Assembly: GCA_004794655.1 (NCBI GenBank)
Contig: SMMW01000646.1
Location: forward strand, 124,001 to 188,000
Direction: 5' to 3'
DNA length: 64,000 nucleotides
From: Marisa cornuarietis
Taxonomy: Eukaryota; Mollusca; Gastropoda; Architaenioglossa; Ampullariidae
Of the stretch, positions 1-10,634 are shown piece after piece (within the stretch, counting starts at the first letter, position 1; every line of letters starts with the position of its first letter). The translations under genes and the position numbers were made by a program. The notes below the pieces were generated by a model. The model saw only the letters and a list, made by a program, of their open reading frames with translations. It was not told where the DNA came from and made no database searches.

Positions 1-2946
1 TTTAAAACCTTTGCTAGAGTGCATATACAGATGCCTGGGCTGAGCTCAGTTCAGGGAGGTACATCATCCTTCATGATCAGTGCACGATGCCATTTCTTGC
101 GGGTTTAGTGAGTAGTTTGTTCGGCCAGGTGTTGCGAAATCTGCTCAGCTCATTACAGTCATTAAAAAACATTTTACCACTCTGGCAGACCTCGAAAGAC
201 GACTGTATATGCAGCCAAGTCTTTCAGTGCAGGAATAAGATAGATGCGCGCACCCGAACATCCAAACCTAGCGCTGCTGACATAATCTGTAACCAGTTCC
301 CCTGCTGTTATGTCACGTGACAAGCCCACGTCGACAGCAAGCGGACTATGCGGGATTTTCAGGGTCCCAGTAGTGTTGTCAGTGAATGTTGATGCAAAGT
401 TGAACCCTAGAGATTGAAGGGTTAGGAGAGGGGGGTTTGGGAATTCTCACTAACTTAATGACTGCAGACATTTTTGGTTTTGTTTTGGCATGGCAGGGCT
501 TGCTGGCAGTTGAGATATGCTATAGCTGAGAAGAGTGTGCCACGTGAAGATGTAAAGGGCGCAGGGAACGAGTCTGTTAGCCTCTAATAACCCCTCCCTC
601 GTCCTTTTCTCTCCCCTCCCTCTTTCTCACTTCCTTCCCCTTTCTTCTTTATCTTCTTCCACCTAAATGAACTCTTTGCGGAGAGCAAACATTGTCAACA
701 AGCAATGCAGAAACGGCTGAATTGTGATGGAGTTGTTTGACCGAGAAAGCGCACAGATGAGAGAAAGCCAATGAACAAACCGAGCAGGAGATTACGGTCA
801 TAGAAGGATAAAAATGAATGGAGGAAAGCGTAATAAATGCAGAAAAATTGAGCCTGTAACGATTAGTTAGCGGAAGGCACAACGCAGGCATCATTTGCCG
901 CTTAATAATACCATCCTTAAAGGTCGAGTAGGGTAGAAGTTTTAAATCCCCAAATACTACAATTTCCCCAAATTAGGGTGTAAAACCTCTCTTCTGTTTT
1001 CAAGGTAACACCCACAAACAGGCCCAGAAAAGGTCAAACTTGCGACATCATAGCCACATTAACATATGATCCACATCCCATTGGCCGAGGGCTTCACACC
1101 GTAAACGTATCTATGTACAATATTGACATCATTGTTGCAGACCTCTCTCTGTGCATGTTAATGTTGATATGTATGTATCTCGAGGACAGAACGGGAACTC
1201 GGGTACTCCCCGAGATTTGAGAAAATATCTTGCACTGAGTTTTTCCATAATCAGTAGAAAAAATTGCACCCCGTTACTGGCCATTAGACCTTTAACAATT
1301 CACACTTTAAGACGAATATATAAGATATACAATCTCGCACACCCTTGCGCATTCATTTGCTCTTCCAAATAACATTTCAAGACTGTTTGTCTTTTTTTGT
1401 ACATTACAAATATCGTTCTGCGAAACATAAGGTCAAGGATCCCCCTCCAAGACACATATACACACATATATATATATATATACCCACACAGACATATACC
1501 CATATACACACATATACGCGAACGCGCCCACACACACACACACACACGCTTTTGTGTTGGATCTGTGTTATGCTTTTCCCGATATGTGTGGGTGGGTTGA
1601 GCTTTCGTTCTTGCATGTGTCTTCTTGATACACATCTCCTTGACGAATCCACGACAAATAGGGCTTTTCAGGATCTGGAACTGGGTCCAGGTGGTGAAGA
1701 ATCACCACAAAAAATTCTTTAGACATTACTAGACACTTAAGAGGCGATTTACCCACGTTACTGCTATGTTTATATCCGACTGTTTAGGGCTGGGCTTAAA
1801 AGGTTTGTCAGGGAGAACTGTTTGAATACGACAGGAAATTTGTTGATATTCCTTCGTGGAAAACACGCGCTGACAAGCCTGTGATCACGCACATACACAT
1901 CATCACATCCGAGAGCAACAATGCCATCACTGCATGTAGCAACATTGTAAAAGCGAGCTCACAAAGGAGTGTTGTTTCTGCCTGTATTGTTTCAATTGGT
2001 GCTCGAGCGATCGTGTACAGCAAATGTTAGGATTTGCTGCTACGGCATTTCCGACGACAAGGCGATACCAAACATTCGTGAAAAGAAGGCCCAGAGTGTT
2101 CAGGTAACCTTTAACCGTTGGTAATACGGTAAGGTTAAGTGACAGCACGCGGTGCCGTGACAGAGGAGTAAAATTGTTGCGAACTTGATTCACTCCAAAG
2201 GCTGTTAAAATTTAATAGTCTTGTTCTTCGTTTGTGTAGGTTCGTGTTGTTTAATGCGAGATGATGCTTCACTTTTTAGCTGTTGTTGAGATTCCATAAT
2301 GCAAAAGTTTTTTTTCCCTCTTGGGAAAGTTACATGCGTGTGTTCGTGGACAAGAAACACAAGAGTTCATAAGCAGATGCGCTTTCTCTCTTTCTCTCTC
2401 TCTCTCACGCACAGAGGCACGCGCGCCCATACATGCATACAAAAGACAGACTTTGGGTTGGGTCTAATCTTCTTTGTCCCAAACCCGCTGACCCGGTTAC
2501 TGTTTGCATCGTCAGCAAAGTGTTCTATGCAGGAGTGAAGTGCACAGGCCTCACTCCGCCTTTACTCCCCCACTCCACCACCCACCACTTCCCTCGGAAG
2601 TTTTCTTACGCACCCTTCCCCCTCTTTTCCGTTAGGGGAGGCAATAACGAACGCTTCTCATAGACTTCTCCGTGGTGCTACTCATCCATTATGAAGCATG
2701 TGGGAGGCCGCCTGATTGGACTGAGCACACTTTAACCCGCTTCCTCATCTGAGTGACGGGAGCAAACTTTAACTCGCTTTTTCAGCTGACATGCAGCAAG
2801 TTTTTACAAGGTGCCTGACATTATTTTGGAGAAAGGAGACTTTGTGCTAGAACTCTGATATATGTGTATGGCCAGAATAGGCTAGGAACTAATAGGCCGT
2901 GACCATGTGACTCAGAGCCTTCCTACATCCGCGTTCATATCTCGGG
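1..2946. other. Upstream DNA without recognised gene
   Basis: Apart from CA/TA and CT runs, nothing is recognised. Open frames here are short, and none resembles a protein family I know. Confidence 0.6.
1455..1552. repeat. (CA)n/(TA)n compound microsatellite
   Basis: Alternating CACATATA blocks with a pure TA run and a CA run. The open frames across it on both strands are low-complexity artefacts. Confidence 0.85.
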
Positions 2947-3129
2947 GCGGTCCGGTGGAGCAACGGTTATCGCCTGTCACCAATACAGTGAAGGTTGGCT
3001 GTCCTGGGTTCAGTTCTCGTCTCGGGCACGCTGTTCTTTCTCTGCATGTGGCATCTGTTTTTGGGCTAGCTGCCTTGCCGTGATATAGCCTTAGTTGCTG
3101 GCTCGGCGTAAAACACCAATTAAAAAAAA
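2947..3129 (+). mobile_element. tRNA-derived SINE, copy 1
   Basis: About 183 bp with a tRNA-like head (A-box-like TGGAGCAACGGTTATCGCC, B-box-like GGGTTCAGTTCTC), a body, and a tail ending AAAACACCAATTAAAAAAAA. Imperfect flanking duplication: CATATCTCGG on the left and CTCATCTCGG on the right. Nearly the same sequence recurs at 3634, and in reverse at 30107 and 47713, so it is a dispersed family. The last 50 or so bases match the 3' end of the Nimb-like LINE at 5515-5570. Confidence 0.85.
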
Positions 3130-3633
3130 TCTCATCTCGGCGTATATCAAAGTACTGACCATAACTATATGTATGTTCAAATATAGGAGTTAGTGCGCAT
3201 TTTACTAATAAATATTTTTTCTTTCGTTTAGAGTCCCCTTCTTCACAGCTGCTGGATGCCTTGATAAGGTCTGTGCAGATAAATGTACGGCTTGTGCAAG
3301 ATCTGTTTGGTGAAAGGACCTTCTTAACCGTATCATATGTAGCAATATTTTTGGAAATTGTTACACAACCGCCATATTAAAACTCTGCCAAACCTAGTCA
3401 CACATTTGGCAAGGTGTGCTCGTTTAAGAAGACCCACCTTGTGTCGACACTTGACAAGGTTTCCTCAACTTTTGTCAAGCATATGATGCATCTGCACTTT
3501 AACCCTGACACTCAAGCGGATGACATTCTGAGTGAAAAGGCCCGTGAACTGGAGCGTCCGTGTGGCGCCCTGGTGTTGGGCCGTTGTTCCTGCGCACCGC
3601 CATCCATCTTGGTGTAGATGCTTCAGTCAGACT

Positions 3634-3808
3634 TTGGCGGTCCGGTAGCGCCTGTCACCAATACAGTGAAGGTTGGCTGTCCTGGGTTCAGTTCTCGTCT
3701 CAGGCACGCTGTTCTTTCTCTGCATGTGGCATCTGTTTTCAGGGCTGGCTGCCCTGCTATGATATAGCCTTAGTTGCTGGCTCGGCGTAAAACACCAATT
3801 AAAAAAAA
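3634..3808 (+). mobile_element. tRNA-derived SINE, copy 2, with A box deleted
   Basis: Same family as the copy 500 bp upstream. It is flanked by a perfect 12-bp target-site duplication, TTCAGTCAGACT, at 3622-3633 and 3809-3820. About 11 bp of the tRNA-like head is missing (GGCGGTCCGGT joins directly to AGCGCCTGTCACC). This removes most of the A box, so the copy should be unable to start polymerase III transcription. The B-box-like GGGTTCAGTTCTC and the LINE-like tail are intact. Confidence 0.9.
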
Positions 3809-3820
3809 TTCAGTCAGACT

Positions 3821-5503
3821 GTCTGGGTGCACCAAAGAGTCCCCTTCCCCCAGTCCACGCCATGATTCGGCGGCTGTTGCTGACAGTCTGGCTGGCCTAT
3901 CGGGACTCCTGCTCTCATGTCACGGCTGTTTGGGCCTGCATGATAATGTATTGAGCAAAGAACAAGGTAGTCAGAGTTTGGTTGTAAAATGCAGAAGGGG
4001 CGTCAGGCAGCTGTGAACGTCAACGAGGCAGGTGCACAAATATTGAAACACTAAATATTGTGTTTAATGTTACTGTAACAGAGTAAATGGGGTGTGTGTG
4101 TGTGCACGCACGCACACACATAATTTAGCTGATGGCTAGTGTACTTGATATTTGAATGCAAATTTCAGATCGTGACCAGTTGGTGGCTCAGATTGGGTGT
4201 CAGACGTCTGCAACACACAATATCAATGTGTCCACCTGATTTGAGTTACGGACGTCTATAAGTCTGTCAACGTGTCTAGCAGCTGCATTTCATTTGGCTG
4301 CTGCTCTTTAGTCTTCGACAAAACAAAGCTGATCTGACTTGAGTACACTCCGCCTTGCTGAGTACACTTCCGTGCTGTGAAGCACACGCTGCCCAACTGG
4401 AAACATGTGCAAAACAAAAACATAAACGACACAGCACACTACCTAAAAAATCACACGCTGACAGCCTCACAAAATGTGATGGCGGACCGTGGGCGCCATT
4501 GAAAGGTTTCTAGCTGTCGGAAGAAGTCTACTTCCCCCCGCATCTACTCGATCTTTTGCATCCTGCGCATCTTAATGTCAGCCCAACATTCACCGGCTGC
4601 TACCTGCCGTCTTGCTTTCCTTTTCCATCAGTGCCAGTATTATCTGCTAAGTCCTCAACAACCTCGTGGGTATAAGTAAAGCTCCCCTTCCCCTTCCGGC
4701 AACCTCTCTCTCTGTGATCTTAAGTTGGGTTCAAGTACAGCGAAATCTGTGCCAACGGTTTCCTAGAGATAAGGCAGCAGCTTCAGCAGCCATTCCTCGC
4801 CCACTCCCTTCTCCACACCCCTATCCCACTTCTCCGCTTCGGACTTTTCGTCATCGTCATCCTCATTTGTCATCCATATCGTTTGCTGATGATGGAGCGC
4901 TTGTTATTGCTCAGATTTTAGTTGCTGTTCTGGAAATTCTGATGCAGAATGCTGATTGTCGTGTCATCATCTGGTGTAGGCAAACTACAACATTTTGTTC
5001 GTCAGATATTTATCAGCTGTCAGCACCGGCCACTTTCAACTCCCAGTGCACAGTCGCAGGCTTTCCCAGCTCTTGATGATTTCCATAACAACCGACGCGA
5101 CTCCTGCGAAACGATCTATTCGGTGCACCCCGTGCATCATAAAGAATCCTTTGCGCCTACTGGAAGTAATTCAGACTTTTTTGTTGCCTCTCTATGATGG
5201 TTATGTCCGGTTTATTCTCAAGTGTCCGGCTCTTTTCTTTAAAATCGAAATATTTTTACCAGTAGCACGGCCTGTGGTGCCCTGTGGAATGTCCCCTGCA
5301 TGCTCACGGCTGTCACAAAGATGGGACTCCACGATTGTAAATCACCACACATTGTTCAGGGAATCTTCATGGCCAGACTTAGCTTGAATCGTGAATACAC
5401 AGGAAGCTCTGGCAGCTCTTCTAACCCTGTGGAGATCGTTACACGTTTCACATACTTTGGCAGTGTTCCGTGTGAAAGTCACATGAAATGAATGGTTTTG
5501 GAG
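3821..5503. other. Upstream DNA without recognised gene
   Basis: Includes a short TG/CA palindromic stretch at 4090-4120. Two frames contain a FADD string (about 4882) and a TRFTYFGSV string (about 5444) reminiscent of LINE RT. They lie in unrelated contexts about 560 bp apart, so I do not call an element. Confidence 0.5.
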
Positions 5504-7218
5504 TTAGTTAGTTAGTTAATTGTTGTTTTATGCCAAGTCAGCAACTAAGGCTATCTCATGGCAAAAACAATGTATATGACTATTCAAGGATTGATATAAA
5601 GAAATTTTACAAGTCTAGAGATTTCTCTTTTCTTAGTTTTATAAAATAACAGTTTTTTAACACATAAGTTCTATGATATCAGGTGAAACATCTGAATGGA
5701 CTTTACATATGCCAGGATTGATTTGGAAGAGTGTTTGGTAAAAAGGTCAGCAAGAGTCTGTGCTGTAAAATAGTTTTGACGAATTGTAGCGAGTTTTGAA
5801 CAGGAGATGAGCAAATGTTCTATGGTTAGGGGGTCTTTACACCAAGGACAAAGTGGGGAGTTTTCTCCTGCAAGCAAAAATCGGTGAGTGATAAATGAGT
5901 GTCCAGCTTTTAGTCTATTTATAACCACTTTTTCTCGTCGGTTTAGAAATTCTTGTGTTATACAGTCTGATAGTTTTGGAAAAATAGCATGAAGTTTGTT
6001 GTGCTTCATGGGGTCCCAGTGAAGCTGCCAAAGTTGTGTGATATACATTTTAACAGAAGCGTACCAATCTGAGGCAAATGTTGTATGGACCACAAGTGGT
6101 TGCTGAAGGACCTTTTTTGCTGCTTCGTCAGCTTTAGTGTTTCCTGGAATATTTGCACGGCCAGGAACCCAAATAAAGATAATGTCAAAATTGTTATTTT
6201 GTAGTAATGATAAAAGTTCAAAGAGTTGAACCAGTAGTGGGTGATCTAAACGTTGAGAGTGAAGTGCAAGTAGGGATGACAAAGAGTGTGAAATAACTAA
6301 GAAGTTGTTCTCTTTAGATGTATGGATATACTGTATTGCAAGTAGAAGGGCTTTTAACTCTGCAGAAAAAATGGAGCTATGACCTTCCAAGCGAGCTGTC
6401 AGTGGTGGTGTGGAAATATCCATCGGCACCGCTGCAGCTGCTACAGTTTCTTTTTCAGTATTTTTGGATCCATCGGTGTATATGTGACAAAAGTCAGGAT
6501 AGTCTGAGACTATTTCTCTGAAAAGTTGCTGATAGACTATGTCAGGGGTTTCACCCTTTTTTTGGTTAGAGAGGTCAAGACGAATTTCAGGTGTGGGAAG
6601 TAGCCATGGTGGTGTTCTGGTCAGTGCAATTGGTGCAGTTTTTTGGGGGTCCATTCCCAATCTCTGAAGATGGGGGTGAGCTCGTATGGGTAGAGGTGTT
6701 TGTGCATGTTCACGTGCCCTATATTTCTCCAGAAACTGAACGGAGAAAACTGAGTGGAAAGCAGGGTTTTGGGGCAGAGCTCGAAGTTTTGAGACATAGG
6801 ACAACATTAGTTTTAGTCGGCGTAACTCTAGAGGGGGTTCACCTGCCTCTGCATATAGGCTGTGTATTGGAGTGGTTCTGAAGGCTCCAAGACAAATTCT
6901 CAGGCCGTGATGGTGCACAGTGTCTAGCCTTTTTAGGTATGATGTCCTGGCAGATCCATAGACTATGCATCCATAATCCAATTTTGAACGCACTAGGGAA
7001 CGATACAAACGGAGTAAAGTGATTTGGTCTGCACCCCAGTTTGTGTTACTTATCACTCTCAATATATCTAGAGCCTTCAGACAAGATGCCTGAAGATGAC
7101 GGATGTGGTTCTGAAAAGAAAGTTTACGATCAAAAATAACACCCAAGAAATGGACCTCTTCCACTACCTTGAGTGCTGTTCCATTTACATGAATTGAAAA
7201 AAAAAAATCTTCAGACAT
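5504..7218 (-). mobile_element. 5'-truncated Nimb/I-like non-LTR retrotransposon
   Basis: Contains the C-terminal end of a LINE ORF2 (separate entry), a 3' UTR of about 100 bp, and an end with (TTAG)n on the + strand, that is (AACT)n reading 5'-3' on the element. The combination of reverse transcriptase, RNase H and a CCHC motif places it in the I/Nimb group, named from the snail element nimbus. The 5' break lies near 7210, inside the reverse transcriptase after its catalytic motifs. The uninterrupted frame suggests a fairly recent insertion, although no duplication of target DNA was identified. Confidence 0.85.
5671..7218 (-). pseudogene. LINE ORF2 C-terminal fragment: RT thumb, RNase H, CCHC zinc motif
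   Basis: A 515-residue open frame with no internal stop. Residues 12-115 resemble the end of the RT domain (VVEEVHFLGVIFDRKLSF, SKLDYGCIVYGSA). Residues 245-370 form an RNase H domain: YTDGSK (D249), SAELKAL (E287), and KADEAAKK (D364) are present. The expected third acidic residue, in the usual 'SDSLSS' position, is histidine (ISHSLSS, residue 311). The C-terminus has a zinc motif CPWCKDPLTIEHLLISC (C-X2-C-X7-H-X4-C, residues 457-473). It lacks the endonuclease and the catalytic RT part, so it cannot be functional alone. The catalytic substitution means RNase H is probably dead too. Confidence 0.88.
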
Positions 7219-8583
7219 TTAAATTTTGGTTAAATTCTGAAATAAGCCCAACTTGTTTGCCGAGACTTTGCCAATAATTTGCCAGTACAATGAAATTTTA
7301 AAGCAGTTAGGAGGCTTGACACTTCGGCACTCTGCCCAGATAAGAACGGTGTGAACGCTGTGAACATAATATTATTCACTGTGACCACACAACCCGCAGC
7401 AGACTGTTTTTATGTCCGTTGTCATTGCCTAAGCTGCATAAGTCGCTTCCATTCTTTGTCTTTTAAGAGTGTTTTGTTTTGACTGTCATCGTGGTAGAGA
7501 ATTTAATGTACGGCTGACGGAAGTGACGCAACATATTGTGACTGCGGGATCGTTAGGAGTTTCTGTTTCATATAAATTTTTCATTTTCCAACTATAATTC
7601 TTAGCTTACAGGTAGTTTGATCATGTACACATAATTAATCTTTTCATAATATTTTCTCGTTCTTTACTTCCTTACATAGCTTGTCCATTCAGACCTCTTT
7701 TTTTTTGTCGGGGTGGTAGACCTTTCGTGGTAGCGAGTACAACTTTTTAAATGCGAAATGATATGTTGCAGGAGGACTGATATTCGAGAAGGAAACGACT
7801 GTTCAGCTGATCATTGGCTGTGGTGATGAAGTTATTGGCGCATGTGGCCTTAGGAACTAACAAGACACACCACGCTGTCGTTCTTGATTACCTTGGCATC
7901 GTGTTGTTCTATTTATAGACTAAAAAAAAGACATTAACACGCCCCAAAACTGGTTTTTCACTGGTATCTTGTATTAATATAAATATTTCGGATAGTGGGC
8001 AGAAAGCATACGCCCTCTTGTCACATCTCGGATTTGCGTGGGTGTTGCAACAGTCCAGGTGCTCATGCATCGTCTCAGCAGCCAAATGAAGCTTCGTTTC
8101 CGCATGAAGGATGGTGAACGGAAGGGTGATCAAGGCCAACGCTGGATCGATTTCATTGGACCTGTGGATGGATGTTAGCTGACGTCAGCAACCGCAAGTG
8201 GTTACTACCCACGTTTCGTACATATTGGCGCTCGCACTCAGTACTGGAAACAATGCATCCTGGGTAAACTTTCATCGACATTCGAATCACAAATCTTCTA
8301 CAGAGGATGTAGTGCAACGTAAACAACAAAACAAAGTATCAAGAGAAAGAAAAAATCCGGAGTTTTTCTTCAGAATGTGAACTTAACTTTAATATTAGTA
8401 GCTTCTTTGTGTTGTAGAAGACATAATAAAATCCCATCTAATTTTTTGTTCGCATGGCTTAAACAAAACTTCTGTTACACCAAGAAGATCTGGGCAGAAG
8501 CTTTAATTGGTTTTTGTGTGTATATGCTCACTTGTGTGGACAGTATCTGAAGAGTGAACATTGGTCACTTTAAGTGGGTCTAG
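7219..8583. other. Region upstream of the RhoGEF start
   Basis: AT-rich to about 8570 with no repeat or gene recognised. It probably contains the promoter or an upstream non-coding exon, but no element can be placed. Confidence 0.5.
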
Positions 8584-8679
8584 CCCAGAGGTTATCGATG
8601 CGCGTCTTCGGATCACCGGCCATCACCGTCCACGTCGTCGGTCAAGTTTGTGGTGGTGGTGGAGGACGTATGCACGGCG
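8584..8679 (+). promoter_or_regulatory. Presumed 5' UTR / promoter-proximal region of the RhoGEF gene
   Basis: This short CpG-rich stretch precedes the start codon. It is in frame with the CDS from 8584 but contains no in-frame ATG. It carries an out-of-frame ATG at 8598, and another in the same alternate frame at 8670, opening a frame that overlaps the CDS. No convincing TATA box or initiator could be placed, so the transcription start is unknown. Confidence 0.35.
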
Positions 8680-8829
8680 ATGGAGGATTTACTGCGCTCG
8701 GTGTCGTCTGCCATTTCGGACCGCTTCTACAGTTTCTTCTCTCTAACGGCAGCCGTGGCCCCTGAACCCACGGAGTTTGACGGCAGCATTGATGCCAACG
8801 AGGAGGCCGAGGAGTGTGACGCCAGTCAG
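8680..8829 (+). CDS. PLEKHG4/ARHGEF40-like: Exon 1 (coding part) of PLEKHG4/ARHGEF40-like RhoGEF
   Basis: Encodes residues 1-50, beginning MEDLLRSVSSAISDRF and ending in an acidic stretch (EEAEECDASQ). The start is the first in-frame ATG after the in-frame TAG at 8581-8583. It has G at -3 and G at +4, a good Kozak context. The donor is CAG|GTGAGA and the exon ends in phase 0, matching exon 2, which continues the acidic run (DSDTESD). The family acts on Rho GTPases and links them to the cytoskeleton. This exon holds no named domain; the predicted helix MEDLLRSVSSAISDRFYSFF may be the start of the Solo-like N-terminal region. The transcription start is not determinable, and a non-coding upstream exon is possible. 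An ATG at 8598 opens an overlapping frame to 8765 (see findings). Confidence 0.78.
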
Positions 8830-9396
8830 GTGAGAGCGCAGCAAACAATCCATCGTCCACAGAAACCCAAACAATCAAACAAACGCAAATATTTTGATAT
8901 GGTCACGCCTCACCACACGATCTGTAATATTCCTTGTGTATTTAAATATTTGTTAGAAAGCAAAAAGTTTGTCAAATGGCTGGCCTGAGTTTTGTACAAA
9001 GGGATATTTCCCCAAATCTGCGCGATCCAGGACTTTAAACATAATTTTGCCCAGAAAGATGTCTGGACTGTGGTGTCATAAATACGTTAAACGGTTTTTC
9101 CTCAAAGACTGCTGTCTTAAAAAAGTCAGCATGTCCACGTACGGTCCTGATGTCAGAGATTGTGATTTTTTTGCTGGGGGGTGAAGGGAGATGGAAGGTA
9201 TGGTGATGTTAGTAGACAAGTATCTCAGAATGAATGAGAGAGAGAGAGAGAAGCGGGCAAGAGGGAGACGCTTTATTTTATGGCAATAAACCAATGGAAA
9301 TGTACACGTTAGACATAACTTATTCCAGCATCAGTCCGTGACCGACCCCACACACTACTCCAATATCAGATTGCGTGGTTGTCTCCAGCCATGCAG

Positions 9397-9612
9397 GGGC
9401 GCCCAGTAGTGTGGTGGTCAAAACACTTGCTTGTCACCACTATAATGCGATGCTTTGGGTTCAGATCTCCATTCGGGACACCCTGTATGACACCTGCTTG
9501 CAGGGCTGGTCGTCGGAGGTTTTCTTCGGGTACTTCGGTTTTCTTCCCTCCCTCTTCGCCCATAGTGCAAAATCACTAGGTGGAGGTAGTTTCTTCTAAC
9601 TCAACCAACCAA
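9397..9612 (+). mobile_element. Second type of tRNA-derived SINE-like repeat
   Basis: The head has an A-box-like TGGTCAAAACACTTGC and a B-box-like GGGTTCAGATCTCC. The body includes TTTTCTTCGGGTACTTCGG, then a tail of CAACCAACC type. The segment GGTTTTCTCCGGGTACTACGG recurs at 41129-41149, so it belongs to a repeat family distinct from the SINE at 2947. Boundaries are approximate and no target-site duplication was identified. It lies in intron 1. Confidence 0.55.
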
Positions 9613-10601
9613 TCAGCCAGCTAACCATCCAACTCTCCCGAGGGTGTTGGTTGGTGAGTAATGGCAGGGTGCTAGTCGCGAGTGAGAGGAGTGCCAAGAG
9701 TTCAATAGCACAGAAGTTAATAACTTTCTAATAATTCCTGGGTAAGAAAACCATCATCATCTAGGCAAAAAAAAACAACCCCACGTTCACATATGAAACT
9801 TGACAATCTGATAAAACATGACATAGAAGAGAAAAGTGAGTCAAGACAGCAGACCGTCTCTCAGGCAAAAATGGATGCTTCGTATGGTAACTAGGAAAAG
9901 TACTGGTCACGTACATGTTCAGCTATTGCCGTGCTAAAAATAGAAGGACGTTCGGTGCGGCGGTTGAAAAAGCAAGATTAGGGGGGGGGTGCACAAGGGG
10001 GCGTTTTAGTGTTGTTTGTTTGAGGATCCTCAAACTAGTGAGTGGAGGTTTCTAAGCATCATAATCTCTGGTTGGATCTTGAAGAGGCAAGGTGTACTGC
10101 CGACTTTCTGAAGGGCCTTGAACATGGCAGACACCTACGTAGGCTATTTTGTGCGAAGAAGGTAGAAAAAACTAGAATATTTTTCTTCTTATTATTTTTA
10201 TTACTCTTACTAATATCTGCTTTTTTCTGTGTCAAAGACAAAAGTGTTTGGTTTATATACCTCTTAACTTGCTTTGGCTACATGATTTTCTGTGGGTGGG
10301 TGGTGGTCAGCTTTAGTTCTATTTCTTTTTTTTTCGCTCGGGAGGACGACTGTGATTGATGAACTGCGTACATAAAAGACAGTTGCTAAGATACACCACA
10401 CCCAGACAAGAGAAATAGAAAGGCTAGTTTTACATCTGTTTCAACTTCACGCATTTTTCAGCGTCGTGCATCCTGGGGCCATATGCACAGCCCGTCGCTC
10501 CGGTGTTTTAGCTGGCTGCTAGGACAAAATACCAGGAATTCTCAGTGTGGATTTCACCTGAGATGTTGCACACGTGCAGCACGCATGCACACACGCAAGC
10601 A

Positions 10602-10634
<33 letters not shown>

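Noticed and set aside
1300..1756. Several overlapping open frames on both strands
   Set aside because: They cross CA/TA repeats and show His-Thr-Tyr-Ile low complexity only.
2947..3020. Functional tRNA gene
   Set aside because: A and B boxes are present but no cloverleaf can be formed, and the unit is a dispersed SINE with a LINE-like tail and target-site duplications.
4666..5491. Degenerate LINE suggested by SFADDGALV and TRFTYFGSV strings
   Set aside because: The two strings are too far apart, no other RT motif lies nearby, and chance matches of this length are plausible.
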